Of a stretch of 64,000 bases of DNA, positions 32,802-42,680 are shown in pieces (position 1 is the stretch's first letter; each line of letters starts with the position of its first letter). The notes beneath the pieces were generated by a model. It had not been told where the DNA came from and searched no databases. It was given only the letters and a program-made list of their open reading frames with translations. A program made the translations under genes and the position numbers. Source of the DNA: Periconia sp. R9002 (Eukaryota > Ascomycota > Dothideomycetes > Pleosporales > Periconiaceae); the NCBI GenBank assembly GCA_023627715.1, contig JAMAHW010000070.1, positions 124,001 through 188,000 on the forward strand, given 5' to 3'.

Positions 32802-33708
32802 CTAACAGTTGCAGCCAGCGGGACCTTGGGTAGTGTTGGGATCCGGTCGCAGATTGACGCCTGGTCGCTGCTGGCCAGCCCTCAGGTTCCGAGGACCGCC
32901 TTGGTCCAAAGGCAGTTTCTTCGCGATGGCGGTAAACAGTTCACGCACATTCTCGCTCGTCTTGGCGGAGGTTTCGAAGAATAGAAGGCCTGCTTCTTTG
33001 GCGTATTGTTCGGCATCGGCCGTGGAGATGGCGCGCTTGTCGGGGGATTCGGTCACGAGATCGAGCTTGTTACCGGCGAGGGCGATGATGATGTTTTCGT
33101 TGGCCTGGCGCTGGAGCTCCTTTACCCAGGCCTTTGCTTTATCCAAAGATGACTATTCCTGTCAGCGGATTCTCTTATCGCGGCCTGCTGGTAAAGTCGA
33201 ACATACAGCTTGTGTGATATCATAGACGACGACGGCGCAGTTTGCGTTTCTGTAGTACATGGGGGCCAGCGACTTGTATCGCTCCTGGCCGGCGGTATCC
33301 CAAATCTCAAACTTGACGGTCGTGGACTCATCGAGAGCAATGGTTTGGGTCAAAAAGGCGGCACCGATAGTGGATTCCCGGTAGTCGTCGAATTGATCCT
33401 AGGTCCGAGAGTTAGCCATTATACAGCCGGAAGTAATGGAAGTGGGCATGCTTACCTTGACAAAGCGCAGTACGAGTGAGGACTGTTGTGCATGGAGTTA
33501 GCTGCTTGGATCCAAGAATAGAATGGTAGAGTGAGGGGGAGGGAGGGCGAACCTTTCCAACGGCAGATTCACCTAAAAGTTGGTTAGTGAAACGAGTCAA
33601 GACGCATTATCAAAGGGATGGTGGCGAACCTAGCAGAACGAGCTTAAACTGTGCGAACCTAGAGCCTCCGGGCCGGCCACCACCGCCTTGTTGCATTCTT
33701 GCCGCCAT
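32802..33708 (-). CDS. Rab5-family GTPase (Vps21/Ypt5-like)
   Basis: Five predicted exons: 33708-33630, 33572-33553 (20 nt), 33482-33456 (27 nt), 33398-33207 and 33152-32802, 222 residues, the usual Rab5 length. Two very short exons and their introns split the P-loop GESAVGKS (residues 27-34). The spliced protein continues [23 protein letters not shown] (effector region, Rab5-like), WDTAGQERY (switch II), YDITQ, NKLDL and ETSAK (guanine-binding motifs). It ends CNC, a geranylgeranylation site. Rab5 proteins direct homotypic fusion of early endosomes and vacuolar sorting. The N-terminus is an Ala/Gln/Gly-rich extension. It is divergent from SAC1, which fits a shared membrane-trafficking theme, though co-regulation is only inferred. 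Confidence 0.92.
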
Positions 33709-34147
33709 AGCTCGAAGGGGCCAAAGTTGATGATGTGATGATGGCGCTGGGTGATGGATGGGGAGACGAAGGGTGTACTACAGTCGAATAGCCGGGAAAG
33801 TGGGGGGTATTCGAGTACAGGAGGAGCGGAGATCACGAAACCGGGGATGTGGCGGGGGTGTTGAGGTTGGGGGAAGGTGTGGTGTTGTCCATGTATGAAA
33901 GAGATGATGGATGGTGGTGACCTAGAGAGCCAAGCCGCTAGCAGATCCAGGGCACGGGCAGCCCACTCGCCGACTGGCCGTTTCGTCATTCTGTCCTCCT
34001 ACGCCCCAATCAGTTACGGCGACATATACCTACAACACCACCGTCCACCCCTAGCAACCACAAAGTCAACAAAACCACAGGAAAGGAAGGAAAAAGAAGG
34101 GAAAGGGAAAAGCTTGGTTGGAGTGGTATCCGTACCCCACAGGCAGG
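33709..34147. promoter_or_regulatory. Divergent promoter of Rab5-like GTPase and SAC1
   Basis: 439 bp between the start codons. The segment just before the SAC1 start is purine-rich (AAAGGAAGGAAAAAGAAGG). No TATA box is evident. Confidence 0.5.
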
Positions 34148-36405
34148 ATGACGCTGCTGCCATTCCGCGACATCAATGTTCACTCCTCGCCCTCGCATTA
34201 TGCCTTCTCGTCGCCCTCGACCCCATCGGCGCCCACGCTGGTCATAGACCGCCCGGGAGGTGACATTCGCCTCCACGATGGGAAACTGCTGGGCTCCAAG
34301 CGCGTGTCCAGCATCGCCGGTATCCTGGGCATCATCAAATTACGCCTAGGTCAGATCTCCTACCCCTCATCGCTCTCCCAATGGACATCAGATTATACAG
34401 TTAATTACAAGACTACCTGGGCTGATAATTCTCTAAAGATAAATACATTATTGTAATCACAAAAGCCCAGCCCATGGGCCGTATAAAGGGTCACATGATA
34501 TACAAAGTCATCTCCACCGAATTCCTGCCCTTGCGCGAACGCCCACTCCACGACCCCGACGAGGACAGCTACCTCAATCTGCTCAAGGCCTTGCTCAAGT
34601 CTTCTCCCCTGTACTTCTCCTACTCGTTCGATATCACCAACAGCTTCCAACGTCAAGCCCACGCCGACCTCTCCCTCCCCCTGTGGAAGCGCGCCGACGA
34701 CCGCTTCTTCTGGAACCGCTTCGTGCAGAGTGATTTGATCGACTTTCGAGGGGGCCTAAACAACCGATACGGCCGCCACTCGACCGGCCAGCAGCCCGAT
34801 GTGGACGGCTACATCTTGCCTGTCATGTATGGTATGATGGAGATTAGGAACACGAGCGTCAAGGGGAACCCCCTTACATTTATACTCATTACTCGAAGAT
34901 CGCGACTCAAGGCGGGCACACGTTATCTTTCGCGCGGAATCGACGAGAACGGCAACGTTTCCAATTTCAACGAGACGGAGCAAACCATCATCCTCAATGA
35001 CCATGCTTCGGGCGGACTAGGTGGATACGGGTCAAATCAGAACGGTGCCGCGGGAGCACCTGCTGGGAAAGAAGCGCAAGTGCTTGCGTATGTGCAGACT
35101 CGAGGTAGTGTACCCGTGTATTGGGCGGAAATAAATACGCTCAAGTACACGCCGAAACTGCAAGTGCGCGGGGTGGACAGCGCGATGCCGGCCGCAAAGA
35201 AGCACTTTGCCGAGCAAATACGTCTGTATGGAGACAATTGGCTCGTCAACCTCGTCAACCAAAAAGGTCGAGAGAAGCAGGTCAAGGAGGCGTATGAAGA
35301 GATGGTCGAAAATCTGGTAAATTCACCCGCCGAAACCACCTACGGCGATGAAACCACCGACGAGAAATTCCACGTTATTGAACCCCAACAAGCAAAGACA
35401 TCTTTCGATCGCTTACATTACGTCTATTTCGACTTCCACAACGAAACCAAGGGTCTGCGCTGGGATCGTGCAAAGCTTCTGTTGCAACAGCTCGAGCCGC
35501 ATCTGCTCCAGCACGGCTACTTCCGCGGCGTAGACATGCCCGGAGACAATGGCCGCGTGGAAGTGCGGAGACATCAGACGGCCGTTGTTCGTACAAACTG
35601 CATGGACTGCTTGGACCGCACCAACGTCGTCCAGAGCATGTTGGGCCGCTTCATCCTCTCGCGCATGCTCATCGACATCGGCCTAATACGCGAAGGCGAA
35701 AGCGCAGAGGACGATGAAGCCTTCGAGTTCCTGTTCCGCAACGTCTGGGCCGACAATGCAGATGTCGTCTCGAAATCCTACTCGGGTACCGGCGCGCTCA
35801 AAACCGACTTTACGCGTCTCGGCGTGCGCACTAAGCAAGGCGCCCTCCAAGATTTGAACAACTCGGTCACCCGGTACATCCTCAACAACTTCCTCGATGG
35901 CCCGCGCCAGGACGCCTTCGACCTGTTCCTGGGCACCTACCTCCCCGCCGACTCGGGCATCGGCAGCCAGCTCCTCTTTGCCGACCGTCGGCCGCTCATC
36001 ATCCAGGCGATACCGTACATCCTGGCCGCAAGTATATTCCTCATCTTCGTCGGCCTCTTCACGCGGCGCGCTCCTGACGCAGCCATCTGGCCTTTGCGCC
36101 TCCTCATCCTCGTCTCCCTCGTCGTGGCCGGTGCATCCTTCAACTTTATCAGGACGAACGGCACTTTATACGTATGACTCCCCTTCCTTCCCTTGCCATA
36201 AAAAGAAATGTTCAACTAACAAGCGCAACAGGTCAACTGGCCCAAACTCAACCGTCCCCCGCATGCCATCGAGTCCTACCAGCAGGCCCTCAACAAAGTC
36301 TCGCATACTCCCGTCGTCGGCTCCCTCGTGGGCACTAAGCACGAGCGCGGCAAGAGCGATGCGCGGCTTTTGGGCTTGGAGGAGGGGAAGAAGCGGTTGG
36401 AGTGA
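34148..36405 (+). CDS. SAC1: Phosphoinositide phosphatase SAC1
   Basis: Three predicted exons: 34148-34349, 34439-36171 and 36232-36405 (introns 89 and 60 nt), 702 residues. The Sac domain fills most of the protein and ends with the catalytic motif NCMDCLDRTN: Cys455, x5, Arg461. Two hydrophobic segments near 586-608 and 619-637 anchor it in the ER/Golgi membrane, and a short C-terminal tail follows with a basic end (EEGKKRLE). SAC1 dephosphorylates PI4P and so controls lipid transport at ER-Golgi and ER-plasma membrane contacts. An in-frame upstream Met (34118) was not used, because the MTLLPFRDINVH start matches the expected N-terminal strand. It is somewhat longer than the yeast protein of about 620 residues. 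Confidence 0.93.
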
Positions 36406-37371
36406 TTGGGACGGTTTCACGGGGGGGTGGAGAGGTTTCACCGTGGTTTTGGTATTTTAGGGTACTAAGTAGATTATTTAATGGGGTGGGAGGACGGGTG
36501 AGGGGCTTGGAAGACATGGGTGATAGAGAGGATGAGAGCGTTGTTGCGAGCACGATAGTTCGTTCATATATCATTGTAGACATTATTTATTTTTTATCGT
36601 TCTTCTTTTCTTTGAATATTGGTTCCTTCCGTACACTTTTCGTTTCTGAGAGACCCTTCACTTGCATCCTGTTTTCTTTCAATGTTCGCCGAGTAGTGAC
36701 GGGGCACATTCGTGTTCCTCCTTTTCACATATTCATCCTTGAGGAGGTAGGTAATCAAACCCACCCACCCAGACGCTGCTCTCTCGCACGTGCGTGACAT
36801 GCCGTAGAATACATACCGTGTGTTGTGAGTAGCTAAGGTAGAGTGTTTGGTTTTCTGACGGCAAACGCTTTTTACGCTTAGCAAGCGCGTGGCGTGGTGT
36901 ATAATACAAATGTAAGTGAGTGGGTGGGTAGGTGGGGTTGTGGGGAGGTAAGTAGATGTGAGGGAGATGAAGAGGAGGAATGGAATATGGGGTAGGTAGT
37001 AAGGTGGTGGTTGGTGATGGTACACGTTATGTGGGCAGGTTGTGTGGGTTGGGTATATGTATGTACATAAGCAGGGATCGAGACTAGGTATATTCATTGA
37101 AAAATTGATAGGGTTTCGTCATTGGAAGAAGTACATATCGAGGGGGTGTTTGTGGTACATGGGGGAGAAAAGGATTATAAAGGTTATGTACGATCAAGGA
37201 TGGAGAAAGAGTGTACAAGAGCGTTAAGAAAGACATTACATTCATACAACAGGGCGTTCTCTCTTTTGGGAAGCGGAAGAAAGGTAGGTAGGTGCTGAAA
37301 AGTCGGGTATGGCAGAGAATGTACATAAGAACAGAGGAAAACAGGAAAAGAAAGAGGAAAAAGGGGTATCA
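36406..37371. other. Convergent intergenic region with GT- and TAGG-rich tracts
   Basis: 966 bp of 3' flanking DNA. It contains GTGGGTAGGTGG and TATGTATGTACATA repeats. Frames here are low-complexity mirrors, and no gene is called. Confidence 0.6.
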
Positions 37372-38031
37372 TCAAATGGCCTGAACCAGAGGCAAAACAA
37401 CAACGTCAAACTCCTCGTCGATCTTCTCCTCGTTCTTTCCATCCTTCAACGCGGTGTTGATGTCTTCACCGTACTTGCCGTTGACGAAATCCCATCCGTC
37501 GCCCTCAAGCCTGCGCCTGAGCCTCTCTTGGTTGGACCGCACTGCGCGTTCCACGATGGGCGTCCATGCAGCGCTCTTGCTGCACGGCTCTTGCTGAGGT
37601 GAAGTAAGCGGCGGTGGGGTTTCTGGCTCCAGCTCCCACTCTTCAAAGTCTGGGAGAATCCATAGATCCGAGTCAGGCGTCGAGACGCTGTTCTGCAGGG
37701 CCCCGCCTGCGTTTTTGCGGAAATAAATTGCGTGCGTTTGGTATTCCTTCTGGTTCTGCACTGCAGGAGAGGAGGGCATGTGTAAGCGGCTGCGCCTGGT
37801 TGTCGTCGTTTGCGCGACGCAGTACCCGCCACTGGCGAGCGAAGCCGAAGAGCTTTGCACGGGGAAAGGAAACTCGCTCAGGTTCATGATGGCGTTCCCT
37901 TTTGTGGCTTCCGGTTTTTGGTTCTGCTTGGATGTGGAGATAGTGAGGGCGCGTGACGGGGTGCTGTATATCTCGGCTAGCATAGCAAGCCGATCCCGCG
38001 CGACGCGAATGCTTGCCCGTTCGTCGTCCAT
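37372..38031 (-). CDS. Hypothetical protein
   Basis: 219 residues from Met at 38031 (MDDERASIRVARDRLAMLAEIY); a longer in-frame start at 38097 would add a hydrophobic leader that looks untranslated. The N-terminus is a predicted amphipathic helix. The middle is Ser/Thr/Pro-rich and disordered, with TRRSRL and PDFEEWELEPETPPP. The C-terminus has a charged helix (RSNQERLRRRLEGDGWDFVNGKYGEDI) and ends FDVVVLPLVQAI. No family recognised. The ordered termini around a disordered centre and the consistent codon use suggest a real gene. Confidence 0.6.
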   Translation of the reverse strand: MDDERASIRVARDRLAMLAEIYSTPSRALTISTSKQNQKPEATKGNAIMNLSEFPFPVQSSSASLASGGYCVAQTTTTRRSRLHMPSSPAVQNQKEYQTHAIYFRKNAGGALQNSVSTPDSDLWILPDFEEWELEPETPPPLTSPQQEPCSKSAAWTPIVERAVRSNQERLRRRLEGDGWDFVNGKYGEDINTALKDGKNEEKIDEEFDVVVLPLVQAI

Positions 38032-38502
38032 AACGGCCGAGTAGCACAGGCGAGGAAAGGACAGATGTCCTGAGCAAGGGAAGAAAAACAGATTCAAGAG
38101 ATGCTTTTGGACGTGGTAAGAGACAGGGCAGGAAAGCAGTATGTAAGGAGCCTGGATGTGATGCAGCGTGGGGGGAAGAAGCAGATGATGAGATAACGAG
38201 GCGAGAATTTAAAAACACGGAGAGAAAAAGTCGATCAAGTTGACCCAAAACGGCTGCCTGGAGCGTTCCGTGGGAGTCATGAGATGACGTGGTGGTGGTG
38301 AGAGTAACGTGGCAGTGCTACCAACCAACTGTGGCGGCGTTCCAAAGGGTGGGTGCGTGACGCTGGCGTGCCATCCATCAACGATGAGGAGACATTGATT
38401 GGAGACGAAAAAAGACAAAAGACGTAACTAGGTAAGTAGGTAGTGGAACATGCAGGAAAATGGTTGGAATTGATTCCCTCGGTAGGTATACTGAAGGTTG
38501 TT

Positions 38503-38589
38503 AGACGATGCTATTTCCTTCTAACGCTCTAAACCACCTTTCAGACATTGAAACATGGTTCAGGGCGTTAGAAGGAAATAGCTCCGTCT
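38503..38589. repeat. Near-perfect inverted repeat (hairpin) upstream of MIC60
   Basis: The core arms 38510-38527 and 38565-38582 are 18-bp perfect reverse complements (GCTATTTCCTTCTAACGC). Pairing extends inward by three bases (one G-T wobble), then past one mismatch by five more (AACCA with TGGTT), and outward past two mismatches by five (AGACG with CGTCT). This gives 34-position arms with three mismatches and a 19-nt loop (38537-38555). It lies about 300 bp upstream of the MIC60 start and about 470 bp upstream of the divergent hypothetical gene. Confidence 0.9.
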
Positions 38590-38749
38590 CACAGCCTTCA
38601 GCAGCACAGAGGAAATGAGAAGAGAATCAAAGCATCGATCGTAAGGAGAGAGAAGAGAAAAAGGAGGGTGGGATGTATGAGGAGATGAGGGGATGTGACG
38701 GGAGATGAAGTGGGAAAGTACAGATGAGGTAAGTGGCCGAGTCGCTAGC

Positions 38750-38757
38750 GTCACGTG
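38750..38757. promoter_or_regulatory. GTCACGTG (Cbf1/CDEI-like) element
   Basis: GTCACGTG lies 128 bp upstream of the MIC60 start codon. It is the third GTCACGTG in a proximal promoter of this window, two of them at mitochondrial-type genes. Confidence 0.45.
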
Positions 38758-38884
38758 CCCAAGCTACATCCCAGCCGGTCCTCCTCCAGTCCGTCCTGTT
38801 TTGAAGCTCTCTCGGATTCTCTCACGACCACTTCCGCTCCCTCCCCCTCCCTCCCCCATCTCGACCCATTGGAGGTTGCCCACC

Positions 38885-40825
38885 ATGCTGCGCGCCTCAA
38901 TTCTACGGGCTCGACCAGCACTGCGGCCAATTGCTCCCCGCGCTGGCCCGCAATGGCGCGTTGCCCACCGCTTCTACGCCGACCAGAAAAACCTGGGAGA
39001 GACGACCATCCCCAATCCCGCGCCATCAACAACGCCATCAAACCCTGAGCCCGCCAACACCATACCTCCCTCCGACGTCCCCAAACCACCTCCCGCTCCC
39101 GAGACAACTGCATCGCGTGCCGCTCCCGCTATCCCTCCTGCCACCACTCCTCCTACCGGTACTGGATCAGCCAGCGTAGCTCCCGATCCAAAGCCTGCCA
39201 AACCTACCAAGCCGAAGCGCCGTCTTCGCAAATACCTTTTCCGTCTGCTGCTTCTGTCCGTCCTCGGATACGCCGGCGGTGTATACTACTCTCTCGTTTC
39301 GGACAACTTCCACGACTTCTTCACCGAGTACGTACCCTTTGGCGAGGATGCCGTGGCATACTTTGAGGAGCGCGAGTTTCGAAGACGATTCCCTGGTCGC
39401 GCTGGCCAGCCGCGACTTCACCCCCAGATTACAGGCGAGAACAAGGTCACGATACCCGGGAAAAGCGGCCTCACTTCGCGCGTAGCAGAAGAGGGCTCTG
39501 ATTTGGCCGTCAAGGGTCCACACGTTAGCGCCGTCAGCTCCAACGTTCAGTCTGGTCCTGCTACCGAGACGCAAGCACCCAAAGTAGCCTCACAAACTCC
39601 GCCTCAAAAGGCCCAGGAGAAAAAGCAGGAACCGGCCCGCAAAGAGAAGCCTACCGAGTCTGAGACCAAGACTGTCTCCGCTCCCGCCCCAGCTAAGCCC
39701 ATTGCACCCATCGACCACCTCAATGTTCCCGAAGCCAGTGAGCCTGTGGTGCAGGATGTCGTGAAGATTGTCAACGACATCATTACTGTCATCAATGCCG
39801 ACACCTCCCGGGAGACCAAGTACGATTCCGCCCTAGAAAAGGCCAAATCCGAGCTCTCCAAGGTGGCTTCCGACATCAACTTGCTCAAGGCTACTTTGAC
39901 AAAGGAAGCCGAGAGCAAGATCCAAGCCGCCCACAGCGAGTTTGACTCAGCCGCAAAAGAGCTTGTCCAGCGTCTAGACCACCAGATGCAGGCTCAAGAA
40001 ACACAATGGAAAGAAGAATTCGAAACGGAGCGCGAAAAGCTCGCACACTCGTACCGGGAAAAGCTCCGCGCCGAGCTGGAGGCGGCCGACAAGGTGTACC
40101 AGCAGAAGCTTAAGAATGAGCTCCTCGAGCAAAGCATCGCTCTCCAGCGTACTTTTGCCTCCACGGTCCGCGATCAAGTGGAGACGGAACGCGAGGGCCG
40201 CCTCGGCAGGCTCAACGAGCTTTCTTCCTCGGTGCAGGAACTCGAGAAGCTCACTGCCGAATGGAACTCTGTGGTTGATGCCAACCTTAAAACGCAGCAC
40301 CTCACGGTTGCTGTAGAAGCCGTCCGATCCGCGCTCGAGAACCAGGTTGTGCCGAAGCCCTTCATCACCGAGCTCGCGGCTCTCAAAGAGATTGCAGCGG
40401 ATGATGCTGTCGTTAGCGCAGCCATTGCGAGCATCAACCCAGCCGCCTACCAGCGTGGTATCCCCAACTCGGCACAGCTGATTGACCGTTTCCGACGTGT
40501 ATCGCAGGAAGTGAGGAAAGCGGCGCTTCTCCCCGAAGATGCTGGCGCCGCGTCTCACCTGGCGTCGTTTGCCATGTCCAAGGTTCTGTTCAAGAAGAGC
40601 GGTTTGGCGATTGGGCAGGACGTCGAAGCTGTGCTTGCCCGTACCGAGGCTTTGCTTGAGGAAGGCGACCTGGACGCAGCAGCTCGCGAGATGAACGGGC
40701 TGCAGGGATGGGCCAAGGTGTTGAGCAAGGACTGGTTGAGCGAGTGCAGGCGGGTGTTGGAGGTCAAGCAGGCCTTGGATGTGATTGCGACGGAAGCCAG
40801 GCTGCAGAGCTTGCTTGTAGACTAG
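38885..40825 (+). CDS. MIC60: MICOS complex subunit MIC60 (mitofilin)
   Basis: Intronless, 646 residues from MLRASILRARPALRP, chosen because it opens a mitochondrial presequence (Arg-rich, no acidic residues for about 30 positions) and has a CACC context. The frame is open upstream to 38705, but that part is promoter-like. A Pro/Thr-rich linker precedes basic KPKRRLRKYLFR and one transmembrane segment at about 116-136 with a GxxxG-like YAGGVYY. A long coiled coil (about 290-500) and a C-terminal mitofilin domain (from about 520, with AAYQRGIPNSAQLIDRF and LDVIATEARLQSLLVD-like end) follow. MIC60 organises crista junctions and inner-outer membrane contacts. Length and layout are typical of fungi. 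Confidence 0.92.
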   Translation: MLRASILRARPALRPIAPRAGPQWRVAHRFYADQKNLGETTIPNPAPSTTPSNPEPANTIPPSDVPKPPPAPETTASRAAPAIPPATTPPTGTGSASVAPDPKPAKPTKPKRRLRKYLFRLLLLSVLGYAGGVYYSLVSDNFHDFFTEYVPFGEDAVAYFEEREFRRRFPGRAGQPRLHPQITGENKVTIPGKSGLTSRVAEEGSDLAVKGPHVSAVSSNVQSGPATETQAPKVASQTPPQKAQEKKQEPARKEKPTESETKTVSAPAPAKPIAPIDHLNVPEASEPVVQDVVKIVNDIITVINADTSRETKYDSALEKAKSELSKVASDINLLKATLTKEAESKIQAAHSEFDSAAKELVQRLDHQMQAQETQWKEEFETEREKLAHSYREKLRAELEAADKVYQQKLKNELLEQSIALQRTFASTVRDQVETEREGRLGRLNELSSSVQELEKLTAEWNSVVDANLKTQHLTVAVEAVRSALENQVVPKPFITELAALKEIAADDAVVSAAIASINPAAYQRGIPNSAQLIDRFRRVSQEVRKAALLPEDAGAASHLASFAMSKVLFKKSGLAIGQDVEAVLARTEALLEEGDLDAAAREMNGLQGWAKVLSKDWLSECRRVLEVKQALDVIATEARLQSLLVD

Positions 40826-41660
40826 ACGAAGGCACTGGCATTGTACTATCACGGCTTGGATGGAGATGGATAGATGGGGGGCACCCGTTTTCCCGCCCTT
40901 GCTTTTTTTATTTTCTTTTGTGTGAATAAAAACGAAAGTATTGTAGCTCTATCTGTAGCCCTATATATTATTCATCCCATGTTCCTCGATCCGATTTAGC
41001 TCTTGTTACATGATGTCAAGTATCGTTTCCATCGCATCTCGTGCTCTCCTACTTTCAGATGCTTCTTCCTTTCATTGCCCGCCAAACACATTGAAACTAA
41101 CACCCCCTCATCCCGACCAAGCAAACCAAGCCCACCAAAAGTCCGCTCGCGCCTTGGTTATGTCGTCCAGATCGCGTGCCTGACCCTTGTTTTCCGGTCC
41201 GATCGCGTCACGAGGCCCCTTTCCCCCGGATTATTCAAGTTTTGTGCCGGATGATCTGACTCAGGGGGGGGCCCATATCATCCCATTTTCTCCTAACGGC
41301 CCCCATTAGGTATCCTATAGGCCGACCGGCCCCCCAATACTCAGCCACACAAACACCATTGGCATCATCACACGGTGCCTCATTTCCGAGGTAAGCGGGC
41401 AACTAGAATTAAGGGTGTTGTTAGGTGGAGTAGCGGTATCTGCTGTTCAATGTTTGCTTGCTTACTGGTAGTTAGCTTAAGTAGACGGTCCTGTCGCTGT
41501 TTGTTGTTGTTGCCTGGGGTTTTTCGGTCTTGTACTACATCTACTCTCTCGCTTTCTCGCCATCATCGCTTTTATCGAAAAAGTCGAAACTCATTCGCTC
41601 ACACTCAAAACATTTACACGCACACCCAATTGCCCAACCACCCAAACGTAAAAAAAAAAA
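40826..41660. other. Intergenic
   Basis: 835 bp with no gene. The last 80 bp are CA- and A-rich, ending in a run of A directly before the next start codon, typical of a fungal leader. Confidence 0.6.
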
Positions 41661-42353
41661 ATGCCAGTCCAAGACACAACCTCCGACCCCGACGCCGCCG
41701 TCGCGCAGCGAATCCTCCAAGAAACAAACCCTAACAACAACCCTAACAACCTCCAAATCTCCCACGACCACGCCCCAACAATGTCCTGGACAACCTACAC
41801 CCTCCCCCCATCCCACACCCTCACCCACGGCGCAGGTTTCCTAACCCTAACACCCATCCCGCGTCCAACACCACATTCCTCGCCTGCAGACGACGTCGAA
41901 ATCGACGTCATCCTCGGAGGAAAAGGAGGGGGAGAAGACCATGGTCCAAAAATGTCCTGGACGACGTACACGCTTCCTCCATCGCACACTTTCACCCATG
42001 GCGCGGGGTTCGTGACACTGACTCCGATTCCGCGACCCACCCCTAAGCCAGTTGTAGCAGTATCGCAGCAGCAGGAGGAAGAGGTCGTGGTCGTGCATTT
42101 GCATCATCATGTTGTCGAGGATGCGTCGTCGTCGGCGGCGCATGCGGCTGCTGTGAGGCATGGACATGCGCATAGGGGGTGTGGTGGTGTTGGTGGGATG
42201 GGGATGGTGGGGGTTTTGGCGTTGGGGGTGTTGCTGGTTGTGGGGTTGGTGGTTAGGGGGAGGGGAGGGAGGAGGAGGGGGAGGATTGTGTTGGGGGATG
42301 AGGTGGTGGTGGGGGAGGAGAAGGGGGGGAGGGGGAGGGGGGAGAAGGTTTAG
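41661..42353 (+). CDS. Small membrane protein with duplicated 35-residue motif
   Basis: 230 residues, intronless. An A run immediately precedes the start codon. Two copies of one motif (cores at 41781-41873 and 41952-42044) read DHxPxMSWTTYTLPPSHT followed by x-THGAGF and x-TLTPIPRPTP; the 31-residue cores are identical at 29 positions. Of 31 codons, 19 differ synonymously and only 2 change the residue, so the protein sequence appears selected. A His-rich, acidic stretch follows, then a hydrophobic helix (MGMVGVLALGVLLVVGLVV, about 179-198) and a basic Gly/Arg-rich tail. No signal peptide is seen, so it may be tail-anchored. I do not recognise the family. It is convergent with the secreted protein at 42681. 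Confidence 0.65.
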   Translation: MPVQDTTSDPDAAVAQRILQETNPNNNPNNLQISHDHAPTMSWTTYTLPPSHTLTHGAGFLTLTPIPRPTPHSSPADDVEIDVILGGKGGGEDHGPKMSWTTYTLPPSHTFTHGAGFVTLTPIPRPTPKPVVAVSQQQEEEVVVVHLHHHVVEDASSSAAHAAAVRHGHAHRGCGGVGGMGMVGVLALGVLLVVGLVVRGRGGRRRGRIVLGDEVVVGEEKGGRGRGEKV

Positions 42354-42680
42354 ATGGTGGGATGGGATCGGAGAGGATGGTTATTTATTTTGTTCTGCTT
42401 TTGAGCGGAAGGAAAAGGAGAATAGGAGCGTTGAGATCGGTGGGTAAATGGGGTGCAGAGATGATGATAATGCATCCATGCATACCTTGTACATATAATA
42501 CGTATGTATGTATGTATACATCCTCCACAATATCAATGATCCCCTTATATTTTTGACGTACATGCAACAAATTCAGGACATTCACGGATTAAACAAAAAC
42601 ACACCGCCACCACTTCCCTCCCTCCCATTTTTCTCCCCCCATCCCTCCCCTCAACCCCAAAAAACCCTCCCCCTTATCCC
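42354..42680. other. Convergent intergenic region
   Basis: 327 bp. It contains a GTATGTATGTATGTATAC tract near 42500 and C-rich, poly-A-containing sequence near 42600-42690. No gene. Confidence 0.6.

Larger units (their letters stand above)
38032..38884. other. Divergent promoter region of hypothetical gene and MIC60
   Basis: 853 bp. It contains a strong 87-nt hairpin (38503-38589), a GTCACGTG element (38750-38757) and a CT-rich leader running up to the MIC60 start. Confidence 0.55.

Noticed and set aside
39974..40852. 292-codon minus-strand frame opposite MIC60
   Set aside because: Antisense shadow of the MIC60 coiled coil; the plus-strand protein is clearly mitofilin.
41725..41755. Two CCCTAAC units resembling telomere repeat
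   Set aside because: Only two spaced copies, inside a coding frame as Asn/Pro-rich sequence; no interstitial telomere.
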